From the NCBI GenBank assembly GCA_002070115.1, contig MWCO01000023.1, forward strand, positions 1 to 64,000: a DNA stretch of 64,000 nt. The letters run 5' to 3'. The stretch's first letter is position 1. Each line of letters starts with the position of its first letter. The notes below the pieces were generated by a model, which was not told where the DNA came from, ran no database searches, and saw only the letters and a program-made list of their open reading frames with translations. The DNA comes from Deltaproteobacteria bacterium ADurb.Bin207 (lineage in GTDB: Bacteria > Myxococcota_A > Polyangia > Polyangiales > Polyangiaceae). Shown here piece by piece: positions 1-8,022 of this stretch. A program made the translations under genes and the position numbers.

Positions 1-222
1 CGTTCCCCCTGTAGCTCCACCAACCCCAGCGGCACCGGCGGCAGCACCCGTTCCCCCTGTAGCTCCACCAACCCCTCCGGAACCGCCCATCGCTCCCGCC
101 CCCCCGGCATCCGCTTCCCCTTCTCGACGGTCGAAACTGACCCCATCGTAGCCCGCAACCAAGCCACAGCCAAGCGCCACCAGAGCCAAACCCGCAACCC
201 ACGCCGCCGTCGTTGTCTTCAT
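1..222 (-). CDS. Gly/Ala-rich lipoprotein (N-terminal part, runs off the window)
   Basis: Partial gene; 74 codons are visible from an ATG at 222. The N-terminus has a basic start, a hydrophobic stretch and a lipobox-like LVALGC ending at Cys19, so it is probably exported and lipidated. After about 30 residues it becomes a low-complexity Gly/Ala/Thr linker (GGSGGVGG, GGATGGTG), like the linkers of the Cys-rich lipoproteins at 5693-7291 and 8606-9499. A 48-bp unit in the linker is repeated (27 identical bases start at 1 and at 49). The functional domain lies outside the window, so no function can be assigned. It is transcribed divergently from the lytic transglycosylase at 369. Confidence 0.8.
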   Translation of the reverse strand, partial: MKTTTAAWVAGLALVALGCGLVAGYDGVSFDRREGEADAGGAGAMGGSGGVGGATGGTGAAAGAAGVGGATGGT

Positions 223-244
223 GACGAATGACCCGTTTCGTTGG

Positions 245-265
245 GGTCCCGTTCGTTGTGGGACC
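245..265. promoter_or_regulatory. Inverted repeat between divergent genes
   Basis: GGTCCC at 245-250 and GGGACC at 260-265 form a perfect 6-bp inverted repeat with a 9-nt spacer, just upstream of the lipoprotein start at 222. There is no T-run, so an operator or 5'UTR hairpin is more likely than a terminator. No binding protein can be named. Confidence 0.3.
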
Positions 266-301
266 ATCGACTTCGGAGGATAGCGTGCCGGAAGGCGTGA
301 T

Positions 302-329
302 TCAAGGAAGGGATCTCAAGGAAGGGATC
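302..329. repeat. Two perfect 14-bp tandem copies upstream of the lytic transglycosylase
   Basis: TCAAGGAAGGGATC occurs at 302-315 and again directly at 316-329, 40 bases before the start at 369. It may be a duplicated regulator site or simple slippage. Confidence 0.6.
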
Positions 330-368
330 TTGGTGCATTAGACCGACTCATGGTAACGCCTGCATCCC

Positions 369-992
369 ATGTTCCGCCCCATCACCGTGATTGTAGCCGC
401 TCTGCTCCTCGCCAGGCCTGGCATACCCCAAGGCGAAGCCCTTCGTTACGCTACGGCTCTGCAAAATGAGGCGAAAAAACACGACTTTGACCCGCTCACG
501 GGCGTAGCCCTCATCTGGCGCGAAAGCCGCTGGCTGCCCTCCGCTATCTCCTCCGATCGGGAAGATTACGGCCTTGCCCAAATTCGCGCCCGGCATATCG
601 GCGCCTGCCGCCATGATACCGACCCCGTGAACCATCCCAGCCCGGAATGTCAGGCCGTGAAACAAGCCCTTTTGAATGGAGTTTATAATATCCGCGTCAT
701 GGGAACCCTGATTTCTAGAAATCGAGAATTATGTCATGATAAAATTGGGACCGCTCGCTTCGAACAATGGCTCGCAAGTTACGAAGGACGCAATTACCCG
801 CATCGAAATCAATGGTGCCAGCCTTCCGATGCCACCCGTGAAGTCATTCGATACCGGCAATGGCTTCTCGGAAAAATCGAACCTCCTCCACGAAAACCAG
901 CGACTGCACGAAATTCCCCAAAAAGGGGTAAACAACGCGTAGCCGCGCATCCTCAGGCCGAAAAAACAAAAAATAATACCCGATCCCCTTGA
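369..992 (+). CDS. Lytic transglycosylase-like (SLT family) exported protein
   Basis: A 207-aa protein with an N-terminal hydrophobic signal (residues 1-23). Next comes a lysozyme-like SLT fold segment: ALIWRESRW with the candidate catalytic Glu at 52, and YGLAQI at 67-72, which matches the family's G-L-x-Q motif. Such enzymes cleave the MurNAc-GlcNAc bond of peptidoglycan in the periplasm. Several Cys residues (80, 94 and further on) could form disulfides. The last 40 residues are basic and Pro/Lys-rich, probably a disordered tail. No strong ribosome-binding site precedes the ATG. The gene stands alone, divergent from the lipoprotein at 1-222. Substrate and physiological role are inferred only from the family. 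Confidence 0.75.
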   Translation: MFRPITVIVAALLLARPGIPQGEALRYATALQNEAKKHDFDPLTGVALIWRESRWLPSAISSDREDYGLAQIRARHIGACRHDTDPVNHPSPECQAVKQALLNGVYNIRVMGTLISRNRELCHDKIGTARFEQWLASYEGRNYPHRNQWCQPSDATREVIRYRQWLLGKIEPPPRKPATARNSPKRGKQRVAAHPQAEKTKNNTRSP

Positions 993-1311
993 TCCTTTTT
1001 GCCTCACCAGGGGGCGTCCTTCCTGCATATTGCATTTTTGTCGTCCTTTCGTGTTCCTTTCCCAAATAATCACGATGAATTCGTTGCTCCCTTCGCGTTT
1101 CAAGGGTGGAAAAGCCTGGCCGCTTGCGCTACGGCAGCTTAGGTGAGCGTAGGTACGACAGCTCGATTCACCAAAGACGATGGCCCTGGCAGCCCCTTCG
1201 TCGTCGACTGTCTCGCCCCTACTTCCCACACGCTGGAACGTTTGCCTCGGCCTTCTCCGATGCATCAGGCCGTGTGCTGGTTCTCAACCCGGGGGGTTGA
1301 AAGGAGGATCG
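993..1311. other. Intergenic gap, no supported gene
   Basis: 319 bases between the transglycosylase and the M29-like peptidase. I see a short T-rich stretch after 992 and the ribosome-binding site AAGGAGG at 1301-1307, but no convincing promoter, terminator hairpin or RNA gene. Open frames crossing the gap lack recognisable protein character. Confidence 0.5.
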
Positions 1312-2322
1312 ATGGGATCCTTGAGGTTCGGTGCCGAACAAGCTGTACGGAAATGCATTCGTGTTCAACCCAATGATACGGTCGTCCTCGTTACGGACCG
1401 CGAATGCCTCGAAATCGGAAAAGAAATCGAAAACGTCGTTCGCGAAATCACCCCGTCCATCACCACCTTCATCATGGAGGACTTCGGTGAACGACCAGAC
1501 GATGGAAGCCGTCCGCTTGCCTTCCCCCAGGCCATCGCGACGGCTCTCGAAACGGCTACGGTTTCCATCTATGCCGCTTCCGGAAAACGCGGAGAACTCA
1601 AGTCCTTCCGCTCCCCCATGCTCGCCGTCGTCGATAGCAAACCCAACCTTCGACACGGTCATATGATCAACATCACCAAACAGGTCATGGAACTCGGCAT
1701 GTCCACGGACTACGACGAGATCCAAGCCCTGTCCGCCAAAGTCTACGATATCGTTCACAAAGCCCGACGTATCCGCGTCACCTCTCCGGCGGGGACCGAC
1801 TTCACGGTAACCCTCAACCCCGAATGGAAATGGATCATTTCGGATGGGCAAATCACCCCCGCCCAATGGAAAAACCTACCCGATGGCGAAGTCTTCACAT
1901 GCGCGCAAAGCGCCGAAGGTAAAGCCGTCATCGATGGCTGCCTGGGAGACTACTTCTCCGAGCTGGGAACCTGCGAAACCTTTCCCGTCGTCGTCGAAAT
2001 GGCGAACGGAATCGTTACCCGACTGACCTGTGAAGCGCGACCGGAACTCGAAAAAGAACTCAACGACTATATCCACCAAGACGAAAACGCCAAGCGCGTC
2101 GGTGAGTTCGCCATCGGCACGAACGTCGGCCTCGATCGTATCATCGGTAACCTTCTTCAAGACGAAAAATTTCCTGGCGTTCATATCGCCCTGGGGCACG
2201 GTTACCCTGAAAAAACAGGCTCACCGTGGGCTTCCGACGCCCACATCGACCTGGTGATGCGTCGCGTCACCATCGAAGTGGAAGACCAGGTCATCATGCG
2301 CGATGGCAAATTCCTGATCTGA
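1312..2322 (+). CDS. M29-family-like metallo-aminopeptidase
   Basis: 336 aa from the ATG at 1312, chosen because AAGGAGG lies 4-5 bases upstream; the frame is open further upstream but without family character. The C-terminal third has the M29 (thermophilic aminopeptidase / NicX-type) signature: LPDGEVF near 190, GEFAIGTN with Glu265, DEKFPG followed by H-x-x-L-G-H at 291-296, and HID at 311-313. In this family these acidic residues and histidines bind a divalent metal pair. No signal peptide is present, so it should act in the cytoplasm, removing N-terminal residues from peptides. M29-like proteins also include ring-cleaving dioxygenases, so the substrate is open. Confidence 0.8.
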   Translation: MGSLRFGAEQAVRKCIRVQPNDTVVLVTDRECLEIGKEIENVVREITPSITTFIMEDFGERPDDGSRPLAFPQAIATALETATVSIYAASGKRGELKSFRSPMLAVVDSKPNLRHGHMINITKQVMELGMSTDYDEIQALSAKVYDIVHKARRIRVTSPAGTDFTVTLNPEWKWIISDGQITPAQWKNLPDGEVFTCAQSAEGKAVIDGCLGDYFSELGTCETFPVVVEMANGIVTRLTCEARPELEKELNDYIHQDENAKRVGEFAIGTNVGLDRIIGNLLQDEKFPGVHIALGHGYPEKTGSPWASDAHIDLVMRRVTIEVEDQVIMRDGKFLI

Positions 2323-2389
2323 TATCTCATTCAAATCACTGTTCTTGATGCAGCCCGACGAGGCGTGCGACGCCACGCTTCTGAGTGTA

Positions 2390-3133
2390 TCAGTGTCTGG
2401 TGGGTTCTTGCATTCCCTCGACAAGGACAGGGTCACTCTGCTCGTTGACGTGGGGCTTGCCCCCGAAGTCGATATAATGGCCGGAACGATTCGCCTTGGT
2501 TTCAAGATAAAATCGATTGTGTGGGTTGGGGGGCAGCAGATGAGGAATGCGTCCGGCAACCTGCACGCCGTAACCTTCGAGCTGGCGAATTTTGTTTGGG
2601 TTGTTGGTCATGAGACGCACGGACTTCACGTCCAGGCTGTGGAGCATGTGGGCCGCCACGGCATAATCTCGTTCATCATCCCGAAAACCCAAGGCAAGAT
2701 TCGCTTCCACCGTGTCCAAACCCTGGTCCTGCAACGCGTAAGCGCGGATCTTGTTGATCAATCCAATGCCTCGCCCTTCTTGACGAAGATAAAGCACGAT
2801 TCCGCGATCCAAAGAGCCGATTTTTCGAAGCGCCGCTTCCAGTTGGTCCCGACAATCACAACGTAGAGAACCAATCACATCTCCCGTCAAACACTCGGAA
2901 TGAATGCGCGTGGGCACTTGGGATGCCCCAACGACGTTGCCATGAACGATCGCCACATGCTCTTTGGCATCTCGGTTATTCCAAAATGCGACGATCCGAA
3001 AGTTGCCAAAGCGGCTTGGCAAGTCCGCGACGCTGACGATGCGAACACAAACTTTTTGCGCTCCCAACCCAGGACACTCATGATCCTTGTCGCGTCGCAC
3101 CAATTCGAGCAACGCTTGTTTATCTTCCGTCAT
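2390..3133 (-). CDS. ribA: GTP cyclohydrolase II
   Basis: 247 aa. Catalyses the first committed step of riboflavin synthesis, opening GTP to 2,5-diamino-6-ribosylamino-4-pyrimidinone phosphate, formate and pyrophosphate. The zinc ligands Cys81, Cys92 and Cys94 sit in the typical S-E-C-L-T-G-D ... L-R-C-D-C arrangement; YLRQEGRGIG (115-124) and the NNPNK loop near 177-181 are the GTP-handling motifs. It is a stand-alone RibA, not fused to RibB. Three consecutive ATGs lie at 3139, 3136 and 3133; AAGAGG sits directly before the first, so the third has the best spacing and is used here. The start overlaps the end of the upstream FAD oxidoreductase, implying translational coupling. No other riboflavin gene is in view. 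Confidence 0.93.
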   Translation of the reverse strand: MTEDKQALLELVRRDKDHECPGLGAQKVCVRIVSVADLPSRFGNFRIVAFWNNRDAKEHVAIVHGNVVGASQVPTRIHSECLTGDVIGSLRCDCRDQLEAALRKIGSLDRGIVLYLRQEGRGIGLINKIRAYALQDQGLDTVEANLALGFRDDERDYAVAAHMLHSLDVKSVRLMTNNPNKIRQLEGYGVQVAGRIPHLLPPNPHNRFYLETKANRSGHYIDFGGKPHVNEQSDPVLVEGMQEPTRH

Positions 3134-4184
3134 CATCATCCTCTTGCAGCAAACGGTGGGCGAGGGCTTTTCCCGCGCAATAGGCCGCTTCCACACCGCC
3201 TCCCGGTGCAAACGCATCGCCCGCCAACCCGAGCGAGGCTCCTCCAGGCATCGTGATGCGTACCGGACCCGACAACTCATTGCCCAAATCCACGCGCGCA
3301 TGACGCCATGCATGCGGCTTGATCCATTGGGGATGCGCCGCCCATTCGCCCACCACCTTCGAAGCTTCCGCCAGCAACTGTTTTGCCCATTGCTCCGGAG
3401 CCATCGCTAGATGCTGCCGCGACCACGCGGGCGTCGCCTGAAAAACCAATACGCGCCAAGCCGGCTCCCTTCGCTTCGAAGAGTCATGGGATACCAGCAT
3501 CAATCCATCCGATGTTTCCGGATACAGCACATCCCACCCCGGATCCGGAACCGCCGCCTCATACCCCGCCATCAGCGTCAAACAAGGCAGCGTTCCCAAT
3601 GTGTCGAGCAATGTCGCGATCGCTTCGATGTCCTGGGAGTGCTTGCTCAAAGGCCAAAGAAACGCAAGCGTTGGCTCCACCGGAAGCGTGAGCACCAAAC
3701 TCGTCGTATTCCACTGCTCCCCCCGCTCCGATTGTACATGAAAGCCCGTCGACCCCGTCCAGGAAATCTCAGACACTCGCGTGTCCAGAACGATATCGAG
3801 ACCCCGGGCCAAGTGCTCGGGAAATGCGGCCACCCCCTGCGCAATCGCAAACCTCTTTTCCGTCATCGAATAAGCTTCATGCTGGCAAGGCTTGCCAGCA
3901 CCTCGTCGACGTACCGGCCAGTCTTCCAGCAGCGTGATTCCTTGGATGGACCGGATCTCTTCCTCAAATCCACAGGCCCGACCGTGAAGAAGAACGGGCC
4001 CGTAATCCATGGGCTGCCCTTGCTCCCAATGCGTGGCGCAACGACCTCCCACCGCTCGATCCTTTTCGAGGATACGAACCGTATCGCCGGCTCGTGAAAG
4101 CTCTCGAGCACACGAAAGCCCCGCCAGTCCAGCTCCCACCACCAGATGGTTGGTGTTCCTGTTGGTTCTCATGCCGTTGCCCAT
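3120..4184 (-). CDS. FAD-dependent amine oxidase / renalase-like oxidoreductase
   Basis: 354 aa from the ATG at 4184. The N-terminus has a Rossmann dinucleotide motif, VVGAGLAGLSCAREL (GxGxxG at 17-22), followed by an acidic residue in ILEKD and VGGRC, the classic FAD start of the amine oxidase/renalase group. The C-terminus has LAGDAFAPGGGVEAAYCAG, the second FAD-contacting motif. There is no signal peptide. The substrate cannot be told. Its last codons overlap the ribA start, so the two form an operon; a flavoenzyme next to a flavin biosynthesis gene is suggestive but not proof of a link. The start is uncertain: the frame opens at a TTG at 4250 and another ATG lies at 4172; no site has a strong Shine-Dalgarno. 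Confidence 0.8.
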   Translation of the reverse strand: MGNGMRTNRNTNHLVVGAGLAGLSCARELSRAGDTVRILEKDRAVGGRCATHWEQGQPMDYGPVLLHGRACGFEEEIRSIQGITLLEDWPVRRRGAGKPCQHEAYSMTEKRFAIAQGVAAFPEHLARGLDIVLDTRVSEISWTGSTGFHVQSERGEQWNTTSLVLTLPVEPTLAFLWPLSKHSQDIEAIATLLDTLGTLPCLTLMAGYEAAVPDPGWDVLYPETSDGLMLVSHDSSKRREPAWRVLVFQATPAWSRQHLAMAPEQWAKQLLAEASKVVGEWAAHPQWIKPHAWRHARVDLGNELSGPVRITMPGGASLGLAGDAFAPGGGVEAAYCAGKALAHRLLQEDDDDGR

Positions 4185-4296
4185 CTCGTCTTTGACCCTG
4201 AAACCATCACCACGACCTGCCTTACGCCCTTTTATTCGCGAAGGTGGCAAGGAGCAATCCTAGGATGCTCCAGCGATAGGTGTTGTCGCGGAAATA

Positions 4297-5553
4297 CTAG
4301 AATTCGAACGTCTTGTGGACCGTGACGAGCGGACCCGAAAACGGACTCACTCGAATCGAACGGAACTTCGCTACGATGCATCGCGTGGTATCCGTTCCCG
4401 CAATCCAAGGACTATCCACCGTCGCCGTCGTCACCCCGCCAGTCTGCGGCGCAAAGGTAACCGATACTCTCGCCGGGAACCGACCGACGCCTGCTGGCGC
4501 ACATGCCCGCGCCGCCTGCGCGGCGGACAACATCGCCGCCGAGGCTGCCGATGTGTCGAACGCGGGCTCAGACGGTGTCTCCGATGGCTGAGACGATGCA
4601 GGGGGTTGAGAAGGTTCAGGCTCGTTTTGCGGCTCGGAAGTAGAAGGAGAAACCGGTTCGTCCTTCGCGTTCGAATCTGAAAAATGACTTGGAAAAACAA
4701 CACCTTCTGTCAATTGGAGGGAGTCGTCGATCAGCACGTCTTGCTTCGGTTCCCAACGCTTCGGAGATTGACCTTCTTCCAATACCGAAGCTGATTGGCT
4801 CGCGGATGGCATGCCATCACCAACGATGATCACCGGCTCGAGTTCATGGACCACCGACTCGATGGACGCGGGTTGTATCTCGTTTTCGAAATCATGGGCC
4901 GAGACGATCGCGGGCGAATCCACGGCATTGACGGTTTGGGGAGGGTTCGTTGCGGCCATGATTTCCGGCAAGGTCCAGAACCCAACGACAGCGGCAGCCA
5001 CCGCAAGCGCGCCCACCGTGGCCGAATACAGGTTCGTTCGTGGTTTTGCTGGCCGAACGACCGGAAGACGAGGTTGCGAATTGTCTTCGTCGAATTCCGT
5101 CGCGAGGGTTACCGGAGCGATCGAAGACATCCGTGGTGAATCCGTTGCTTGTTTTTTCGGAGGCGGCACCACCTTCGGCAGGATGACACCTGCCGGAATT
5201 ACCTCACGCATGCCCAAACGATCGTCATCCACCACTTCGAGACGCGGGAGCGATGGGTCACTGTTGGGCAAAAACAACGGTTGATTGGCACGAGGATGAA
5301 AACGGAGATCGAATCGCGTGGGCTCGTCATCCTCTTGCCGCGCGTCCAGGATGTCTTCCTGCCCAAGGGGTTGGATCAACTCGGAAGACATGACCCACAT
5401 CGCATCGTCGTTCGAACAAGTATTTTCTTTGGGCGGATCTTCGTCTTCAGGGATCAACTCGATGTCATCGAGCGTCTGAAGCGTGTCCAATAGCCCCATT
5501 TCTTCTATTTCAATCTGAGGATCATCGGTGACGATGGTTGGTGTTTTCTGCAT
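4297..5553 (-). CDS. AgmX/PglI-like membrane protein with TonB-like C-terminal domain
   Basis: 418 aa from the ATG at 5553, preceded by GGAGG with 7-bp spacing. Layout: an acidic, disordered cytoplasmic segment (1-170), one membrane helix at about 175-197, a Pro/Ser/Glu-rich periplasmic linker (about 200-330), then a C-terminal domain (about 335-418) with the pattern of AgmX/PglI C-terminal domains (Cys near its start, G-x-V-T-T-A-x-V-D-S, a central R-C-I). In Myxococcus such proteins belong to the gliding/secretion Agl-Glt machinery or act like energy transducers. No partner genes of that machinery are in view, so the role is inferred from architecture. The longer upstream frame overlaps the neighbouring gene and is rejected. 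Confidence 0.7.
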   Translation of the reverse strand: MQKTPTIVTDDPQIEIEEMGLLDTLQTLDDIELIPEDEDPPKENTCSNDDAMWVMSSELIQPLGQEDILDARQEDDEPTRFDLRFHPRANQPLFLPNSDPSLPRLEVVDDDRLGMREVIPAGVILPKVVPPPKKQATDSPRMSSIAPVTLATEFDEDNSQPRLPVVRPAKPRTNLYSATVGALAVAAAVVGFWTLPEIMAATNPPQTVNAVDSPAIVSAHDFENEIQPASIESVVHELEPVIIVGDGMPSASQSASVLEEGQSPKRWEPKQDVLIDDSLQLTEGVVFPSHFSDSNAKDEPVSPSTSEPQNEPEPSQPPASSQPSETPSEPAFDTSAASAAMLSAAQAARACAPAGVGRFPARVSVTFAPQTGGVTTATVDSPWIAGTDTTRCIVAKFRSIRVSPFSGPLVTVHKTFEF

Positions 5554-5692
5554 GGCCGACCTCCGAGGTCTTAGAGGTGTAATGGGTACAAGCTTACCCA
5601 ATGTCACCCCGTGTGCTACATGGATGGCACCGAAGTCAGGGTTCGTCAAGGGGGTGATAGCGAAGGGGCGGGAAAGGGGAAAAAAGGCTTGG

Positions 5693-7291
5693 TTATTCGC
5701 AGGCGACAGGATCTGTGCAATAAAATGCGGTGCCATTCCAGGCGCAGACCTGGGGCACGCATTCCGCGTCGGAAAAACAAGTCTTTGTGCCCTGGAAGAT
5801 ATCCCGACAACAATATCCCTCCCCATTCCACGAACATACCTGGCCGTTGGGACAATCATCGGCTCCAAAACAATCCTTGCGTTTGTAGACCTGGCATCGG
5901 CCATCTTTGCAACGTTCGCCCGCAGCGCATTCCCAATCGCTGTGACAGCCGGAACCCACCGTATTCGTGTTGCCGCACTCGTGAAGGAAGTCGATGCAGG
6001 GAGCACACACGCCATACTCACCAAGCACGGGCTCGCAATACATATTCAACTCGTGGGGCGCATCACCAAAGGCCATTTTGATGAGCACCTTCGCGACAAG
6101 GCTGCCCACCGGTCCAAAGGCTTGTTCAATCAACGGGTCGAATTTGATCGGTTTGCAGTCATCGTCTTTTCGACAAGGAACGCATACGCCACAAGCGTAA
6201 TCCTTTCCCATGACCGAAACGCTGGCCGCGGCACATACGTTCATCCCGTACGGCAGCACGGCGTCTTTGATCTGGTCCAATCCCGTCAAATCCCGAAGGA
6301 TCTTGCCCACGTTCAAATCGAGACTGACCCCGGAGCAATCGCCATCTTTCGAGCAGAGGTTGGTCACCTGCGACCAAGGTTCGGGCAATACGGCGAAGTT
6401 GCCCGGGATATCCGAACATCCACTGGCGGGCACGCCACAACGACCGTCACCCCCATTGATAGGTTTGTGGCAGGCGATGAGGTCGCCTTCACAACCTTTG
6501 CAATCATCATCGGATTGACAGGTTCCTTTGGGTTTGTCCAAAGCCCCGCATACTTTGATGCACATGCCCTGCGGCCCACACACGGTGCCACTTCCCGCGG
6601 GACAAGGATGGGAGGCCGAGCATTCACTGCAATGCCGCGATGTTTCATTGCAAGCATGCCCCGTGTTCACCATCGTTCCACACGATGCGCAATCCTCGTC
6701 CATCGTGCAGGGATAAGGGCATTTATCCATGCACTTGCCCTGTTTGCAGGAGGCTTGGGAATCACAGGCAAATAGGTTGGTGTCACTGCAGGCTACACAT
6801 TTCCCCGATGCCGTATCGCATACCTGATGCATCGTATCACAAGCAAAACAGTCGTTGTCCGTCGTGCATGTCACCGTGGGCTCGCCCGTCGCATCCGTGG
6901 GACAGGTCATCCCTTCCGGAATACACGTGCCGTATTGAGAACATACCTCGCCGTCATCGCACGCATCCGGCGGTTCCCCTGGCACGCACTTCACACAGCG
7001 TTTCGAAGACTCATCACAGACAACCCGGCCATTCGGGCAACCCACGCATTCATCGTCGGATTCACAATCATGCATGAAACAGATCTCGTCGAGCCAATCC
7101 TCTCCGCCACTTCCCCCTTTCGCGGAAGAACCTCCGGAACCCGATTTTCCCCCTCCGCTTCCTGATTCCCCTGTGGTGCCAGCTCCGCCGTCCGCGCGGT
7201 TGCCTCTGGCTCCCGCGTCTCCGGTAGCACATCCGGCCATACCGAATATCAACCCACCGATGATAATCAACGAGGAAAAAATAAGCTTCAT
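5693..7291 (-). CDS. Cys-rich repeat lipoprotein
   Basis: 532 aa from the ATG at 7291. Signal peptide with lipobox FGMAGC (Cys21), then a Gly/Ser-rich linker to about residue 65, then roughly 450 residues dense in cysteine. Repeats of the type C-x-x-D-x-D-C-x-x-C (CESDDECVGC, CTTDNDCFAC, CTMDEDCASC, CQSDDDCKGC, CRKDDDCK) resemble the Cys-rich repeats common in myxobacterial surface proteins, and should form disulfide-bonded modules outside the cytoplasm. No enzymatic motif is visible; a surface or scaffold role is likely. It lies upstream of, and on the same strand as, the AgmX-like gene, 139 bases away, so the two may be cotranscribed. Open frames on the opposite strand are mirror images of this region. 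Confidence 0.85.
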   Translation of the reverse strand: MKLIFSSLIIIGGLIFGMAGCATGDAGARGNRADGGAGTTGESGSGGGKSGSGGSSAKGGSGGEDWLDEICFMHDCESDDECVGCPNGRVVCDESSKRCVKCVPGEPPDACDDGEVCSQYGTCIPEGMTCPTDATGEPTVTCTTDNDCFACDTMHQVCDTASGKCVACSDTNLFACDSQASCKQGKCMDKCPYPCTMDEDCASCGTMVNTGHACNETSRHCSECSASHPCPAGSGTVCGPQGMCIKVCGALDKPKGTCQSDDDCKGCEGDLIACHKPINGGDGRCGVPASGCSDIPGNFAVLPEPWSQVTNLCSKDGDCSGVSLDLNVGKILRDLTGLDQIKDAVLPYGMNVCAAASVSVMGKDYACGVCVPCRKDDDCKPIKFDPLIEQAFGPVGSLVAKVLIKMAFGDAPHELNMYCEPVLGEYGVCAPCIDFLHECGNTNTVGSGCHSDWECAAGERCKDGRCQVYKRKDCFGADDCPNGQVCSWNGEGYCCRDIFQGTKTCFSDAECVPQVCAWNGTAFYCTDPVACE

Positions 7292-7353
7292 GCGATTAGT
7301 GTAGCACAAACGTAGCCGCGGGTTGACATAGTATCCGCACGCTTGGCTGAGCC

Positions 7354-7618
7354 ATCCCCTCATTTTTTCCGAGTCTTTCCTTCACGATCACCGTCCCGGC
7401 CACGGCCCACGCAAACCGGTCACGGTCACGGTCACGGCGCACGGCACACAAAACCGGCGTCGGTAATCCCATATCGTCCACCGCAGAACGCCAGTCCAAT
7501 GTGTAGTAGCCCGGGGCAACTGTTGGGGGTGCTCCAAGGGGGGCCAGGGCCGAACCAAAACCAACACCCAAGAATCCCAGCTCGTATCCCTTTAAAACTC
7601 AGGAAAAAATGAGGGGAT
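7354..7618. mobile_element. MITE-like element with 17-bp perfect terminal inverted repeats
   Basis: ATCCCCTCATTTTTTCC at 7354-7370 is the exact reverse complement of 7602-7618, and the match continues (GAGT / ACTC) after one unpaired base. The 265-bp unit between has no convincing gene; it contains a GGTCAC/GGTCACG short tandem run near 7417-7437. The size and terminal repeats fit a non-autonomous miniature transposable element, or a very long stem. No clear target-site duplication is visible, and there is no transposase in the window. A similar end-like sequence occurs at 13826-13840. Confidence 0.4.
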
Positions 7619-7632
7619 CTGTCAGTACGCTT

Positions 7633-7789
7633 GGAGCTGGCACACGCGGGGATTTCGTGGCTCCGGAAGCTTTCGATGGACAGCCAGGCTCAGGCTACGG
7701 AAAGACTCCGGAACCGAGGAGTTCGCCAGGGCCAGCCCGAAAGGCTAGCCACATGCCGTCCCGATGGCTCTTATCCTTCCCGAGCCTGG
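7633..7789 (+). ncRNA. Candidate structured RNA (several nested hairpins)
   Basis: Hairpin 1: GGAGC 7633-7637 with GCTCC 7660-7664, plus CACG/CGTG inside. A perfect 8-bp outer stem, CCAGGCTC 7684-7691 with GAGCCTGG 7782-7789, encloses two hairpins: ACTCC 7705-7709 with GGAGT 7718-7722, and GGCCAGCC 7730-7737 with GGCTAGCC 7743-7750 (one mismatch, CGAAA loop). It matches no riboswitch, RNase P, tmRNA or SRP consensus that I know. The strand is uncertain because stems pair on both. The small open frames here have no recognisable protein features. Confidence 0.35.
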
Positions 7790-7862
7790 ATATTGCGCTT
7801 TTCGAATCGTGAACGGAAAGAGGTCGTATCGGTTCGAAGTGCTATAACTTATTGAAATCACA

Positions 7863-7868
7863 TATAAT
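7863..7868 (+). promoter_or_regulatory. TATAAT -10-like box in an AT-rich island
   Basis: A perfect TATAAT at 7863-7868 inside a roughly 30-bp AT-rich stretch, placed so that transcription would start near 7875, at the 5' end of the hairpin RNA candidate. The -35 region (about 7840-7845, TGCTAT) is poor. Confidence 0.35.
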
Positions 7869-7874
7869 ATTTAG

Positions 7875-8022
7875 GTATGGGCGTCGGCGCTCCGGTGATC
7901 GACGTCAGGCCTTGTCGGTGCGCTGCTCCCAGGACGGTATTGGGCCTCGAGGGATCAGCCGTGGGAGGGCCGAACGAAGGGTGAGGCTGAAAACGTTTGG
8001 AATGGCGGTGTTACGAGAGGTC
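7875..8022 (+). ncRNA. Candidate ncRNA: long, interrupted hairpin (6S-like shape)
   Basis: The segment folds on itself as one long rod: ACG 7902-7904 with CGT 7994-7996, TCAG 7905-7908 with CTGA 7987-7990, TCGG with CCGA, CTCCCA with TGGGAG, and CGG with CCG toward the tip, separated by internal loops. A long helix with internal bubbles is the general shape of 6S RNA, but I see no primary-sequence match to known 6S families. A TATAAT lies 7 bases upstream of the proposed 5' end. No protein-coding frame is convincing here. Confidence 0.35.

Noticed and set aside
5528-6775. 415-aa open frame on the plus strand
   Set aside because: It is antisense to the Cys-rich lipoprotein and AgmX-like start region; no signal, motif or codon character of a real protein.
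7609-7855. Two small plus-strand frames (67 and 74 aa)
   Set aside because: No ribosome-binding site and no protein-like pattern; the region is better explained by RNA-type stems.
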